DNA from: Gari tellinella
Lineage: Eukaryota; Mollusca; Bivalvia; Cardiida; Psammobiidae
Length of the DNA stretch: 64,000 nucleotides
NCBI GenBank assembly: GCA_922989275.2
Contig: OV277857.1
Coordinates: forward strand, 83,631,321 to 83,695,320
Reading direction: 5' to 3'
The stretch's first letter is position 1. Each line of letters opens with the position of its first letter. A program made the translations under genes and the position numbers. Positions 1 to 13,300 of this stretch are shown here, piece by piece. A model generated the notes under the pieces. That model did not search any database, was not told the origin of the DNA, and was given only the letters and a program-made list of their open reading frames with translations.

Positions 1-779
1 TATTGTCCACTGTATGGATGTAATACGCCTTAAATATGTCAACCAATTCCACGCTTGAAACCTGTATTTTGGAAAAGCGGGTCCTGATCAGGGTCCAAAC
101 TGTTTTTACCGAGATCCTGTTTTCTGTAACATAAAGAAGTACGAACCAATTTCAGAATACAAATATGAATCTACAATACATAATAATAATTGGTACATTA
201 TCGCAGAAAGATCTGTTACATGTAGTAACAACGAAACAGTTTAGTGTGTGTTGCCATAATGTTTTCTTTTAGCCCTTTCGGCGCCAATTAATCGTGAGTG
301 TTTATCCCTACACCGTTTTATTGTCGTCTGCTTTAATATTCTTATTTGTAATATCGTTTTAAAGAAAGATCCAATGTAGAATGACTTAGGAAATGTCGAT
401 ACGACTGTAAAACAGTTTGGACCCTAATCAGGCGTCACGTTACTCGGCGTCTGATCTGGATCCAAACTGTTTGCGAAGCCGACTTTATGCGACTCCGGTG
501 GTGAAAGAGTTTTTAAAACATGTCTATCAAACAAGATTTTCCCATAAAGCTCATCTTTAAAGAAGAATACACTAATAACTCTATAACGGATTAATCTTCA
601 GAACTGAATATCGATACGATCATTTAGGATCTTGATCAACTACGGGTCAGAACAAGAATATTTAAAATGTACCAACCTTTTAGCGTTAGGTGTAATGCGT
701 AGTAACAGCTTAGGAACCGTCTGTCCGCACGTCTGTCTTTCTGTTTGTCACTGTCTACCATCCAATTTTCTCTCCTTCC

Positions 780-992
780 TCTCTCTCTATTTCTCTCTCT
801 CTCTCTCTCTCTAGTCTGCGATACGTCTGTATGTGTGTATGTATACATGTTTAAATACCTCTCTTTCACACACTCTCTCTCTCTCTCTCTCGCCCGTTTA
901 CCTCTCACTGTATCTCAGTCTCTGCCTGTCCGTATGTACATGTATATCTACCTCTCTATCTCGTTCTCTCTCTCTCTCTCTCGTTCTCTCAT
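780..992. repeat. (CT)n microsatellite cluster, copy 1
   Basis: Runs of CT/TC near 780-812, 871-892 and 963-992, separated by ordinary sequence. They create false open frames of Leu/Ser on one strand and Arg/Glu on the other. Confidence 0.95.
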
Positions 993-1390
993 TCTCCCAA
1001 CCTCTCAAGTTTGATTCCTCTCTCATTCCTTTCTCTTTATGTCAAAATTCCCTGCCTGTCTTCTTTCTGTCCCTCTTTTTTACTGTTTTTTTTAAATCTG
1101 AATAGAATCTACTTTCATATGATAGTTTTGTTTCTACTCACCTTTTCAACCCATAATTTCGTCTGATTTTTACTGCATGGTTTAGATCTAATGAAACATG
1201 AGTGCCAAATAGTTTTGATCATGACCCGCTGCCATGTCTAGCTGTCATATCATGATCCAAAATGATTAAATTGTTAAAACTAAACTCAGCAATTAAGGTT
1301 TATGATTTGCTTGATGCGTCACAGATCCTAAATGTTGGAATTAAAGTGAACAAGAAAACGGGTTCGGATCACAAGTACTTTCAACATTAG

Positions 1391-1438
1391 ATCCCCCCCC
1401 CTTTTGGTTACCCCCCCCCCCCCCCCCCACCCCACCCC
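1391..1438. repeat. Poly-C tracts
   Basis: Two C runs (about 10 and 19 bases) followed by CACCCCACCCC. The second copy has one C run near 3,627-3,643. Confidence 0.9.
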
Positions 1439-1544
1439 ATTTTCAATATACAAATGTATAAACACAATGGAGAACAAAGTATGAAGTGCATTTTAGCCGA
1501 AAAAGCTGATGTTCATTCATGTTCAATGCATGCACCAAATTTAA

Positions 1545-1945
1545 CCCGACTTTAGCTTGCTACTAAGTGCACTAGCTCCAAGGTAACTACCTACAAGGTA
1601 AATTCGACATGTGCACGCCAGTTAGTGGGTCGCTGTAGCTGACAGGTAACTAACGGACAGGGCCCGGGTGCATGACACATAGTTAGAGCTTACCTGTATA
1701 CTAAATCCCTCGCTGAGAGATAAATATCGATTTTTAACTACAAGATAAACTAACTGTGTTGCATGACACACCGCTAAATTCTAGTAACATACTAAAGTTT
1801 TAGTTGATAGTTAAAAATCGATTTTAGTAGACAGGTAAGATAACTAGTGTTGCACGAGCGCAAAATTGACTAACTACAAGTTAAGTTTTACCGCTAAATT
1901 TAGAGGTACTCAGTGCAGCGATAAATCCGCTAGTAGCCAGCTAAG
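1545..1945. mobile_element. Decayed DNA-transposon remnant with inverted ends
   Basis: Left end ACTTTAGCTTGCTACTAAG and, inverted on the right, a GACTTAGCTGGCTACTA match. Internal AAGGTAACTA/ACAGGTAACTA motifs recur in both orientations. No coding capacity. The left part is repeated at 3,745-3,870. Confidence 0.5.
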
Positions 1946-3085
1946 TCAGCTTGCATAGCCGCGTTAAAGAAACATTTGGGATCCAGATCAGAAACATAGC
2001 ACCTCGGTGTCTTATCAAGGTCAAAATTGTTTGATTATTTTTGTTATTTTATTTCATTTTTCATTTTCTCTGTTTGATATTTACATTTTACTAAGCGCAA
2101 ACACAATACAATAACATGTTTTAATTGACAACGGAATATGTTGATGATAATGATTCATATTTATCTGAGAGGCAAACAGTTTGGAGTTTGATCAGACGCC
2201 GGGTTACCCGTTATCTGATATGGCTCCAACACTGTAAGCAAAGAACATAAAACAATTTAGCTTAAGCGGAATGGAAAGACAAACGTATTATCCACTGTAT
2301 GGATGTAATACGCCATAGGATGTTGGTTGCATTGAAATAGTTCAACCAATTCCACGCTTGAAACCTGTATTTTGGAAAAAGCGGGTCCTGATCAGGGTCC
2401 AAACTATTTTTACTGAGACCCTGTTTTCTGTAACATAAAGAAGTACGAACCGATTTCAGAATACAAAGATGAATTTACAATACATAATAATAATTAGTAC
2501 ATTATCGCAGAGAGCTCTGTTAGTAACAACGAAACAATTTATTGTGTGTTCTGCTGCCATAATGTTTTCTTTTAACCCTTTCGGCGCCAATCAATCGTGA
2601 GTTTTTACCCCTACACCGTTTTATTGCCGTCTGCTTTAATGTTCTTATTTGTAATATCGCTTAAAAGAAAGATCCTATGTAGTATGGCTTAAGAAATGTT
2701 GATACGAGTGTCTAACAGTTTGGATCCTGATCAGACGTCGAGTGACGCGGCGTCTGATCTGGATCCAAACTGTTTGCAAAGACGACTTTATGTGACTCCG
2801 GTGGTGAAAGAGTTGTTAAATCATGTCTATCAAACACGATTTTCCCATAAAGCATATCTTTAAAGAATAATGCAATAATAATAACACACTAATAACTCTA
2901 TAATGAAATAACCTTCAAAATTGAATATCGGTACGAGGTTCAATCATTTAGGATCTTGATCAACTACGGGTCAGAACAAGAATACTTAAAATGTACCAAA
3001 TTTTCGCGTTATGTGTAATGCGTAGTAACTTAACAGTTTAGCAACCGTCTGTCCGCACATCTGTCTGTCTGTCACTGTCTATCCT

Positions 3086-3087
<2 letters not shown>

Positions 3088-3126
<39 letters not shown>

Positions 3127-3193
3127 CTCTCTCTCTCTCTCTCTATTGTCTGCGCCACTTCTGTATGTGTATATGTATACATGCCTTTTAAAA

Positions 3194-3226
<33 letters not shown>

Positions 3227-3235
3227 CTAACCTCT
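3088..3235. repeat. (CT)n microsatellite cluster, copy 2
   Basis: Same position in the second 1.6-kb copy, with longer CT runs (3,097-3,144 and 3,196-3,226) and a preceding C run. Array lengths differ from copy 1. Confidence 0.95.
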
Positions 3236-3866
3236 CTTGCTTCCTCTCTCTTTCCTTTCACTTTATGTCTTTGTTCCCCTGCCTGTCGTCTTTCTGTCCC
3301 TGTATGTCTGTCCTTCCTCTTTTTCTCTTATTGTAGTTTTTTAATCTGAATAAAATATACTTAGTTTCTAACTAACCTTTTCAACCCATAATGTTGTCTG
3401 CTTTTTTACTGCATTGTTTTGATCTAACGCAACATGAGTGCTAAATAGTTGGATCCTGATCAGCTGCCAAGTCTATCTGTCATACCATGATCCAAACTGA
3501 TTACATTGTAAAAACTAAACTCAGCAATTAAAGTTTATGATTTGGTTGATGCATTGTTGGCATAATTATGTTGAACTATAGAGAACAAGAAAACGGGTTC
3601 GGATCATAAGTTCTTACAACATAAGGACCCCCCCCCCCCCCCATCCAATTTCAGTATACAAATGTATATACACAGTGGAAAACAAAGTATGAAGTGGTTT
3701 TTTAGCCAAAACGCTTATGTTCACTCGTGTTCAATGCATTCACCAAATTTAACCCGACTTTAGCTGGCTACTAAGTGTACTAGCTCCAAGGTAACTACCT
3801 ACAAGGTAAATTCGACATGTGCACGCCAGTTAGTGGCTCGCTCTAGTTGACAGGTAACTAACGGAC

Positions 3867-3988
3867 AGGTAGAATTTATCGGATAGTTTAGCGAGGAGAT
3901 TTAGCGGTGTGTCATGCACCCGGGCCCAGGTAGAATTTATCGGATAGTTTAGCGTGGAGATTTAGCGGTGTGTCATGCACCCGGGCCC
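3867..3988. repeat. 61-bp direct tandem pair
   Basis: Two almost identical 61-bp units, each with GATTTAGCGGTGTGTCATGC and ending CCCGGGCCC. The reverse complement of its end (GGCCCGGGTGCATGACAC) occurs at 1,661, so the same module is present inverted in the first copy. Confidence 0.85.
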
Positions 3989-4129
3989 AGTAGGATAGCA
4001 TTATAACTCACAGAGTGCTCAAATATAATAAAAAGAAACCCATGGAGTGTTCTTTAAGTTAGCTTGCATCTATGGTTGCCGCCTACCCGGGTTGGTTAAA
4101 TGCCATTTGGGGAGAGGTTTGTGTAAGCG

Positions 4130-4201
4130 GTCATGATGGCTCAGTCGGTAGAGCACCTTGTAACTGACGGGTCCCGGTCTGGCTAGATATTTTTCTCACA
4201 A

Positions 4202-4205
<4 letters not shown>
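4130..4205 (+). repeat. tRNA-derived SINE head
   Basis: GATGGCTCAGTCGGTAGAGC is a good Pol III A box/D arm. No cloverleaf closes, and the sequence runs into a GA microsatellite. Confidence 0.6.
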
Positions 4206-4238
<33 letters not shown>

Positions 4239-4421
4239 CAGTTTACATAATTATGCATAATGAAAAGATAGAGATAGACAGACAGACGGACAGAGAATGG
4301 ACAAGAGACTGTTTACAGCTGTACAGGTGGGGAGTCTCAGAGAAGATAGGGAGTGAGAGAGACAGAGTATGTGTGAGTGAGAGAGAGAGATGGAGAGAGA
4401 GAGAGAGAGAGAGAGAAAGAG
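4206..4421. repeat. (GA)n microsatellite
   Basis: GA runs at about 4,206-4,232 and 4,376-4,421 with imperfect AGACAG/GAGA between them. The open frame across it is an artefact. Confidence 0.93.
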
Positions 4422-4659
4422 GTTTGTGTTAATTCATATATATTCATATACATTCATAATAATTCATTTTGCTTATTGAAAGAAGAGTTTGAAGAAGTCA
4501 AGCCGTTGACAAATATGTGGGTTACACCTAGAGCATTTTTTATTTTTTAGACGTATCTTCTAGACAATCCTACATGTAGTAGATCTAGCTCTAACTGGTA
4601 AGACTTTATAAAAGTACGCTTTCATTTACTCACTGAAAAGTATTTCTTGCGTATTTCGT

Positions 4660-4873
4660 TTAACCCTTATCCGACTGATCGCGACTTCAATGTTTTTTGT
4701 AAACAGTTTGGATCCAGATCAGACACCGTGTAACGCGGCGTCTGATATGGAAACACACTGTTTGACACAAGTCTTTAGGTTTCTTTAATTAAAAAAATGT
4801 ATCAATCTAAATTTAACATTTTTTTCAGACGACAATTTCAAAGCAGACGACCTTGCAGCAGGATAAGGGTTAA
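4660..4873. mobile_element. MITE family A, TTAA-flanked, with a GATC hairpin core
   Basis: Begins TTAACCCTTATCC and ends GGATAAGGGTTAA, so TTAA target duplication with CCC-starting inverted ends (piggyBac-like). The centre (4,700-4,765) is a hairpin with arms around TTTGGATCCAGATCAGAC and loop GTGTAACGC. GACGACAATTTCAAAGCAGACGA-type sequence follows. 214 bp, noncoding. Confidence 0.8.
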
Positions 4874-6578
4874 TATACATCATACAGTCAACATATTCTG
4901 TATCAATTAATTAGCCTAGCAGGTTGACAGATGGTGGCATATAGCAGATTGAAAGTAAATGCACCTTAATCTGCTTAAATTCAATCTGCTTTAAGTGGTT
5001 ACCCGTCTGCAAAACATGTTATGGTAGAGAGTTAATTAAAGTAGGCATAACCAAGGAGGAAGTATAATTCCTCCATGGCATAACCAAACAACTCGAACAT
5101 CCTCATTAATCAAATATATTATATAAATCATATATACATACCGTATTCGGTCCAACTCCCGCATCTGCCCAGTAACAATATATAGAGTGTGCATCTGACC
5201 ATCGCCAAGTGCAGTGTGTGTACTGTCCAGTGTCCAGATACACTGTGGCTGCTCTCAAAGTCCCGCTAACAGACACCATGTACAGGCCATGTGGTGTACG
5301 CGCTTCCGTTTCAAGTTGCTGCCGCCGTGATCTTGACACGAGGTGATTTCTTTGATAGGGGTCTCAGGGCGATGTTAAGTGTACAGTAGATGGTTCAATG
5401 CTTATTTTGTTATTAAATCATTTGTTTAAATGAACATCTATGGACATTTGCATATTCATTCCGCTGACACATACACATTAATATTTTGGGTCAAATCAAT
5501 TTAGTTGAAATTATAGTTTACCTAACCCCTTAGAATAGACTAGTCCATTTAGAGCCTCGTTCTGAAAACCGGAACACCGCTTCTTGAAATGTTCAATAGA
5601 AGTAATATAGGATATGGTGTTTAGGGAAACTCGCAAGGCTTGAAGCGATGTGTTTGTTCATGAAAGATATCTGTGGATGTGCAAAACTTGAAGAATGAAC
5701 CTTCCATCTGGTGTTAAGGTAATTATACGAATTATACACTTATTTTAGGCATACCCTAGCCCATAAAAAGAGATATGTTTATGGGCTGTATTCAGGCCGA
5801 TTTTGCGCCTCATTTGAATCAGATGCATCAATGGCATTATTTTATTAACATTTTAAGACATATTTACATGTACCTATGAATGTTATATGTATAAAATTAT
5901 GGGAAATGGGTGAATGAGCTGCGATTAACATTTGCTAACATTAAGATTAAGATCAGATGCCGAGTTACTAGGTATTGAGTATCTGGATACATAAAATATG
6001 TACTTCTGTATTAACACCTTATTGTTTTGTATTGTTCAAACGGTGCGAAATCACTTTTGTAGTATGCTGTTTATGTCATGTGATTGGAACTGGCGATTAC
6101 CTGTATGTGCTGTGATTTGCAAACAGTCTAGATCTGATCCATATATATGTCGGGCGCTGTTTTACTTTTTATTCACGTATTTCGAACTGATGATATCGCT
6201 TTTAAAAGAAAACAACTCTTAAGTGATATCACCCTATTTGAAGTATTCCTCAATCCATGGACTTCCTGTCACATACAGAGTTATAGATATGGTTTTACCT
6301 AGATTGGATATCTAGCGATGTAATGCTTTATTCTTGAATTCAGTTGCCACCTATCTTGAAGACCAAACATTACTTTTTTGAGTATCCAGTTTAGCAAGGT
6401 TTTACAAATAGTACAAACCCTGGTCAGAATGTACCGATCTGGTTTACACTACATGTATTTGCTTAGGACAACTTTACTTGATACAGACACACTGTTTTTC
6501 CATAGACAATTACATGTATACTCATCGCTAGGGTTGAAGATATAACTGTCATACAAGATATATTCTTTATCCTATCAG
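4874..6578. other. Intergenic or intronic, no gene recognised
   Basis: AT-rich unique-looking sequence with scattered MITE fragments. The only coding-like piece is 5,339-5,153 on the minus strand: about 62 codons (SVSGTLRAATVYLDTG, CTWRW) followed by a donor-like GTATGT. I cannot assign it to a family. Confidence 0.5.
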
Positions 6579-6831
6579 CAGGGCTGCCATTTCACCGGAT
6601 TATTCGAAATCTTCGGATATTTTTCTAGTTGATGGTAGCTTAAAGCATGCTGAAAAAAGCAGAAAGCTCTTCAGGCGCATTCTGCTTTACTTCTTACATT
6701 GCATGAAGTAGTCACGTGTCTTCAAACTTGATACAGGATATGGGGTAAAAGTACGGTTCGTAAAATCACTCTTGAAAAATGAAAATTTGGCAAATCTTAG
6801 GATTATTCATGATCAACTTGTGGCATCCCTG
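6579..6831. mobile_element. MITE with CAGGGCTGCCA ends and core D, nested
   Basis: Starts CAGGGCTGCCATTTC and ends TGGCATCCCTG, with a decayed AAAGCAGAA.../TTCTGCTTTA hairpin inside. It interrupts another core-D element: ATTCTTTATCCTATCAG on the left and AGATGGTAGC on the right are adjacent in intact copies. Confidence 0.6.
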
Positions 6832-9799
6832 TATTAGATGGTAGCCTTTAGCATGCTGAAAGTACAGCACGTTCTGCTCTACTTAAAACCTGCTTTAAGT
6901 GGTCACCTGTGTTCAAACAAAGGATTACTCCTCTGCAAACATAGTACATGTATTATATACCTCTGAATAATTACCATACAAAATAGATTCTTTATCCTAG
7001 CAGAAAATTATGGTAGCTTAAAGCAGGCTGAAAGTAAAGCACAGTAAGTTCTACTTTCAAACTGTTTTAAATGGTCACCTGTGTTCAAAACAAGGGTTAA
7101 TCCTCTTAAAAAATTAATGTACAGTATAAGGAGTCTCGACAGTTTTTAGTGGATGAAATATAGTTGTTAATAAATGTAATGGAAAATTTCATTACTTGAC
7201 AATTTGTCGATTAAAGAAAATTATCTAGATGCACATTTGTGCTTATTTGATGGCCCATTCATAGTTCTACAACAATTACAACCAGATCCCTTATCTACCT
7301 TTAATAATATTTAGTAAGTACCTTAGACCATGATGCCTCTGGGTAATAGGATGTAACAACTGTGTATTTAGCATGATTGTACACTGCCACAATATACTGT
7401 CCACTTGATACCCTACAGCTTTAACTACCCATCTCCATATGTTTATAGTGGATGTAATAAACGGTTTCAAGACAGACAAGTGGCATCTTTCAGAACTCCA
7501 CTCATTATGAATATCAATTAACAGAAATTTTACTATGGCACATAAAACCATAGGTTTTATTGTCCTAGCAAACAGTGAAAATTCATTTCTATAATACATG
7601 TTTTGTATAAGCAAACAGAGTAGTCCTTTCTGGGTCTACCCTATTAGCAAAGGCGTTAAAAGGCATTAAGTTTCTATTAGGTAAACAATTGATACAGGAA
7701 CAAACTAAACAGAAATACAATACAGAAAGTTTACATGTGAGCTTTCTGTATTGCTTTCTTCCTGTATTAAGCTGTCACCTGTCTTAAATAACTTTATGTA
7801 ACATAAGCTGCCGCTTGTCTTAAAAAACTAAAATTTAATCTGTCTTGCATGTCCAGCTTTTTCTATGCAGTAAATCTACAAACAGGTTGGATCCAGGTGA
7901 GAATGTACTCGTCTTATTTATAGTCTAAATTGTCTCTATATAATAACAAGCAGTAAAACTGAATATGCTGAGAAAATCAATTATATATCTGGATCCCAAC
8001 TTTCTTTTCATATCTTTATGTTATTTACTTTTCGCAAGCAGATTAGACCCATCAAAGGCTGCTCCTGGGGGATATGTAGTGGATTAGACACATGTCAAAC
8101 ATTCTTAACCCGTTATACATTTGTAGTTTTGAAGACAGATGCCTACTTAAAGCAGAATGTGCCTTTGGACACAGTCTGCTTCAATCAGCCTGCTTTGAGC
8201 TATGATATGTTGGGAAAAATATTTCAGGACGTTTCGCTACACTGTTCGCGTCGCGCATATCAGCTCGCTACCCATGGTGATTTTACCCTGGACGTTTCGC
8301 TACCCGTACACTATTTTGTTATCGGACTAAATGAAATATATAATTATATTTTTGTAAATAACTAATCGTTTTTTTACCCTAAGTATTAAATATACTTTCA
8401 ATTTAGCGTAATATGCGAGTATTTGAAAGGTTTAAATGATAGAAGTTGAATGATCTGAAATTTGCAGTTAAAATGAAGTTAGCGCTGCAGTTGTCATTTT
8501 TGAAAAGCGTTTCTTCGAGAACACGTGTTTACAAACGTTAAAGAAATACATTTTTTTTAGTTGAGCTGTAAACAAAGTATTCGTCAAAAGCATAATTATA
8601 TCGATCTGCCGCTGCTAGTTAAACTAATTTTGAATCCAGATACTGATAAGTATATAAAAATGTCTTCTAGATCTAGTTATGACCGTAAGTTTTGATCCAG
8701 ATCAATAAATTTTACCGTCTTATGTTCCGTTATTTTGGCCCCTGCTTATTGAATAACAAAAACTTATATGGTGATTCGCTTTTGTTTGGGTCCAGATTAA
8801 TAAATGAAAATCTCTTAAATGGACTCGTGGCGTCTGTGCAAATATTTCTGTCCGTCAGTATGGACTTAGATCAGTACATAAAACCTGTTCTACACGTTTG
8901 CACACATATTCATGTGTATATACCCGACTATTTGTCCACATAATGATATATGAAAATTAACCTATAATATATTATTGAATTAAACCTACAAAAATAATAG
9001 TTTATGAAAAAACGTTCATATATTATGTCTTGATAGAGTGATAATAAAAAATATTAAATAGATAAAATGTATGTTGTAAAACACCAGAAACTGTAATGAT
9101 TACGTGTAATAAATATACAGTTGTGTTCTGTTCTAGTTATGTACGTTAGTGTGGATCCAGATCTGTAAATAAAATACATTATATGGGCGCATAGCGCCTG
9201 CATGTTGGTGAATAAGAGGTGTGAAAAATAAAACAGTGTAGCAAAAAAGTTTAGGCAGTGAAAAGACCAGCCGCGAAAGCCATAACCAGAGACAGTGTAT
9301 ACCCTTTCTCTGCCACAACGTAGCGAACATGCTAATTAAGGTAGCAAAACGTCCAGTAACCATAGAAAATATTTCTTACGGCACATATTCATGACTGTAT
9401 CAATTAGAGCTATTTTCTTTAGCGGAGGACTATAATATTAAAAGCTTTTGTTACTATAAAACTAAGATGAGTTTATTGATAATGTTATTTTTGCTATTGC
9501 AGGGTACACAGTCAGGTATAAGGAGAAGAGACCAAGTGAAACTTATGTAGAGCAAATACATACCATGATGTTCTCTATAACCAGGATTGTGCTTACCCCA
9601 TAGACACATGCCCCACCATTTCAAAGCTGTTTCTGACTTGTGACCTTTGTCAAGAACTTGGCTATCCAAACAATAGACAACTTAGCGGAATATCAATTTT
9701 GTTCTCCTTTTTCGTTCTGTCGCACTTCATTCTTAATAATCTTACTGTCACTGACACAGTTTAAGCATGTTGATGTATTCGATCCAATATATAAGCATA
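6832..9799. other. Gene-free stretch with decayed core-D and core-A hairpins
   Basis: Relics of AAAGCAGGCTGAAAGTAAAG near 7,020, 7,720 and 8,140, and repeated GACGTTTCGCTAC strings at 8,229 and 8,292. The 115-codon frame at 8,018-8,365 runs through such a relic, so I do not call it a gene. Confidence 0.55.
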
Positions 9800-10050
9800 T
9801 TAACCCATTACCCCATAAATATGCCATTTTACGCCTTTTATTTAATTCTACATTGAAGAAAATAGATCCACTTTATTTAGGAATAGATAAAATATTTTCT
9901 TTGTCCTAGGGCATGGTAGCTAAAAACAGACTGAAAGTAAAGCAGATTGTGCCTCAAGACGCATTCTGCTTAACTTTCAATCTGCTTAAAAATCCTCTAA
10001 GTGGTCACATGTCCTCAAAAGTAGAAACTGGTGATGGGGTAATGGGTTAA
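9800..10050. mobile_element. MITE family D, TTAACCCATTACCCC ends, core D
   Basis: Best-defined family in the window: TTAACCCATTACCCCATA at the left, its inverse GATGGGGTAATGGGTTAA at the right, about 250 bp. Internal landmarks are GAAGAAAATAGTTCCA, a TATTTTCTTTATCCTAG block and a central hairpin of TTAAAGCAGGCTGAAAGTAA type around a GTGCC...GGCAC dyad. TTAA duplication plus CCC ends suggest mobilisation by a piggyBac-type transposase. Confidence 0.85.
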
Positions 10051-10114
10051 TTGTGATTGTGATGTGTATATTGCATAAAAGGTGTCTATAATAAGTGACA
10101 TCATTCATTTAGAA

Positions 10115-10320
10115 CCAAGGCTGCCATTTCTCCGGATTTTTTCCTAAATCTATTTTTTTCTAGTACATGGAAGCTTAAAGCGGGTTGAAAGTAAAGCAGC
10201 CACATGTAAAAAAAAACTGGACACAGGCGATGGTGTAAAGGTACGATTCGTAAAATCACACTTGAAAAATGCAAGTTTGGAAATCTTAGGATTTTTCATG
10301 TCAACTTATGGCAGTCCTGT
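10115..10320. mobile_element. MITE with (C)AAGGCTGCCA ends
   Basis: Left AAGGCTGCCATTTCTCCGG and right ACTTATGGCAGTCCTG match the 6,579-6,831 element. The core hairpin is half deleted. Its right end abuts the 84-bp satellite. Confidence 0.6.
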
Positions 10321-13300
10321 AATGCAGCAGTAATGCTACTCCCTCTCTGTATCAGAATGTTATAGACATAATAATATTTCTCTATTGGACTAGTGGTCAC
10401 TGGTGTGAGGGAGTTGTGTAACTCCCTCTCTGTATCAGAATGTTATATGACAGAGGAACATTTCTCAATTAGACTAGTGGTCACTGATGTGAGGGAGTAA
10501 TATTACTCCCTCTCTGTATCCGAATGTTATAAGAGAGAGAAACATTTCTCAATTAGACTAGTGGTCACTGGTGTGAGGGAGTAATGTTACTCCCTCTCCG
10601 TATCAGAATGTTATAAGACAGAGGAACATTTCTCTATTAGACTAGTGGTCACTGGTGCTAGGGAGTAATGTTACTCCCTATCTGTATCAGAATGTTATAA
10701 GAGAGAGGAACATTTCTCAATTAGACTAGTGGTCACTGGTGTGAGGGAGTAATGTTACTCCCTCTCCGTATCAGAATGTTATAAGACAGAGGAACATTTC
10801 TCTATTAGACTAGTGGTCACTGGTGCTAGGGAGTAATGTTACTCCCTATCTGTATCAGAATGTTATAAGAGAGAGGAACATTTCTCAATTAGACTAGTGG
10901 TCACTAGTGCTAGGGAGTAATGTTACTCCCTCACTGTATTAGAATGTTATAAGGGAAAAGAACATTTCTCTATTAGACTAGTGGTCATTGGTGCTAGGGA
11001 GTAATGTTACTCCCTCTCTGTGTCAAAATGTTATAAGAGAGAGGAACATTTCTATGTTAGACAAGTGGTCACTAGTTCTAGGGAGTAATGTTACTCCCTC
11101 TCTGTACCAGAATGTTATAGGACAGAGGAACATTTCTCTATTAGACTAGTGGTTACTGGTGTGAGGGAGTAATGTTACTCCCTATCTGTATCAGAATGTT
11201 ATAAGAGAGAGGAACATTTCTCAATTAGACTAGTGGTCACTAGTGCTAGGGAGTAATGTTACTCCCTCTCTGTATCAGAATGTTATAAGAGAGAGGAACA
11301 ATTTTCAATTAGACTAGTGGTCACTAGTGCTAGGGAGTAATGTTACTCCCTATCTGCATCAAAATGTTATAAGAGAGAAATCATTTCTCAATTAGACTAG
11401 TGGTCATAGGTGCGAGGGAGTAATGTTACTCCCTATCTGTATCAGAATGTTATAAGAGAGAGGAACATTTCTCAATTAGACTAGTGGTCACTAGTGCTAG
11501 GGAGTAATGTTACTCCCTCTCTTTATCAGAATGTTATAAGAGAGAGGAACAATTCTCAATTAGAATAGTGGTCACTAGTGCTAGGGAGTAATGTTACTCC
11601 CTATCTGCATCAAAATGTTATAAGAGAGAAAAACATTTCTCAATTAGACTAGTGGTCATAGGTGCGAGGGAGTAATGTTACTCCCTATCTGTATCAGAAT
11701 GTTATAAGAGAGAGGAACATTTCTCAATTAGACTAGTGGTCACTGGTGCTAGGGAGTAATGTTACTCCCTATCTGTATCAGAATGTTATAAGAGAGAGGA
11801 ACATTTCTCAATTAGACTAGTGGTCACTAGTGCTAGGGAGTAATGTTACTCCCTCTCTGTATCAGAATGTTATAAGAGAGAGGAACATTTCTCAATTAGA
11901 CGAGTGGTCACTAGTGCTAGGGAGTAATGTTACTCCCTATCTGTATCAGAATGTTATAAGAGAGAGGAACATTTCTCAATTAGACTAGTGGTCACTAGTG
12001 CTAGGGAGTAATGTTACTCCCTCTCTGTATCAGAATGTTATAAGAGAGAGGAACAATTTTCAATTAGACTAGTGGTCACTAGTGCTAGGGAGTAATGTTA
12101 CTCCCTATCTGCATCAACATGTTATAAGAGAGAAAAACATTTCTCAATTAGACTAGTGGTCATAGGTGCGAGGGAGTAAATGTTACTCCCTATCTGTATC
12201 AGAATGTTATAAGAGAGAGGAACATTTCTCAATTAGACTAGTGGTCACTGGTGCTAGGGAGTAATGTTGCTCCCTATCTGTATCAGAATGTTATAAGAGA
12301 GAGGAACATTTCTCAATTAGACTAGTGGTCACTAGTGCTAGGGAGTAATGTTACTCCCTCTCTTTATCAGAATGTTATAAGAGAGAGGAACAATTCTCAA
12401 TTAGAATAGTGGTCACTAGTGCTAGGGAGTAATGTTACTCCCTATCTGCATCAAAATGTTATAAGAGAGAAAAACATTTCTCAATTAGACTAGTGGTCAT
12501 AGGTGCGAGGGAGTAATGTTACTCCCTATCTGTATCAGAATGTTATAAGAGAGAGGAACATTTCTCAATTAGACTAGTGGTCACTGGTGCTAGGGAGTAA
12601 TGTTACTCCCTATCTGTATCAGAATGTTATAAGAGAGAGGAACATTTCTCAATTAGACTAGTGGTCACTAGTGCTAGGGAGTAATGTTACTCCCTCTCTG
12701 TATCAGAATGTTATAAGAGAGAGGAACATTTCTCAATTAGACGAGTGGTCACTAGTGCTAGGGAGTAATGTTACTCCCTATCTGTATCAGAATGTTATAA
12801 GAGAGAGGACCATTTCTCAATTAGACTAGTGATCGGTAGTGCTAGGGAGTAATGTTACTCCCTCTCAGTGTCAGAATGTTATAAGAGAGAGGAACATTTC
12901 TATGTTAGGCTAGTGGTCACTAGTGCTAGGGAGTAATGTTACTCCCTATCTGTATCACAATGTTATAAGAGAGAAAAACATTTCTCAATTAGACTAGCGG
13001 TCATAGGTGCGAGGGAGTAATGTTACTCCCTATCTGTATCAGAATAATATAAGAGAGAGGAACAATTCTCAATTAGACTAGTGATCACTAGTGCAAGAGA
13101 TTAATGTTACTCCCTCTCTGTATCAGAATGTTATAAGAGAGAGGAACATTTCTCAATTAGACTAGTGGTCACTGATGCTAGGGAGTAATGTTACTCCCTA
13201 TCTGTATCAGAATGTTATAAGAGAGAGGCCCATTTCTCAATAAGACTAGTGATCACTAGTGCTAGGGAGTAATGTTACTCCCTATCTGTATCAGAATGTT

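Larger units (their letters stand above)
1..3870. repeat. Tandem duplication of a roughly 1.6-kb segment
   Basis: 1-1,660 and 2,286-3,870 are diverged copies in the same order: a start near CCACTGTATGGATG, a GGGTCCTGATC block, a hairpin-core relic, CT-rich microsatellites, a C homopolymer, then TTAACCCGACTTTAG and ACTAACGGACAG. 1,661-2,285 is unmatched spacer. No gene seen. Confidence 0.8.

Noticed and set aside
636..1105. Overlapping open frames of about 90 codons on both strands
   Set aside because: They are translations of CT/GA microsatellites (Leu-Ser or Arg-Glu runs); the same happens at 3,079-3,349 and 4,205-4,432.
7291..7614. 107-codon minus-strand frame
   Set aside because: Composition of random AT-rich DNA; no recognisable motif or repeat-independent support.
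8018..8365. 115-codon open frame
   Set aside because: It runs through a decayed core-D MITE and low-complexity sequence. No family resemblance, no signal of a spliced exon.
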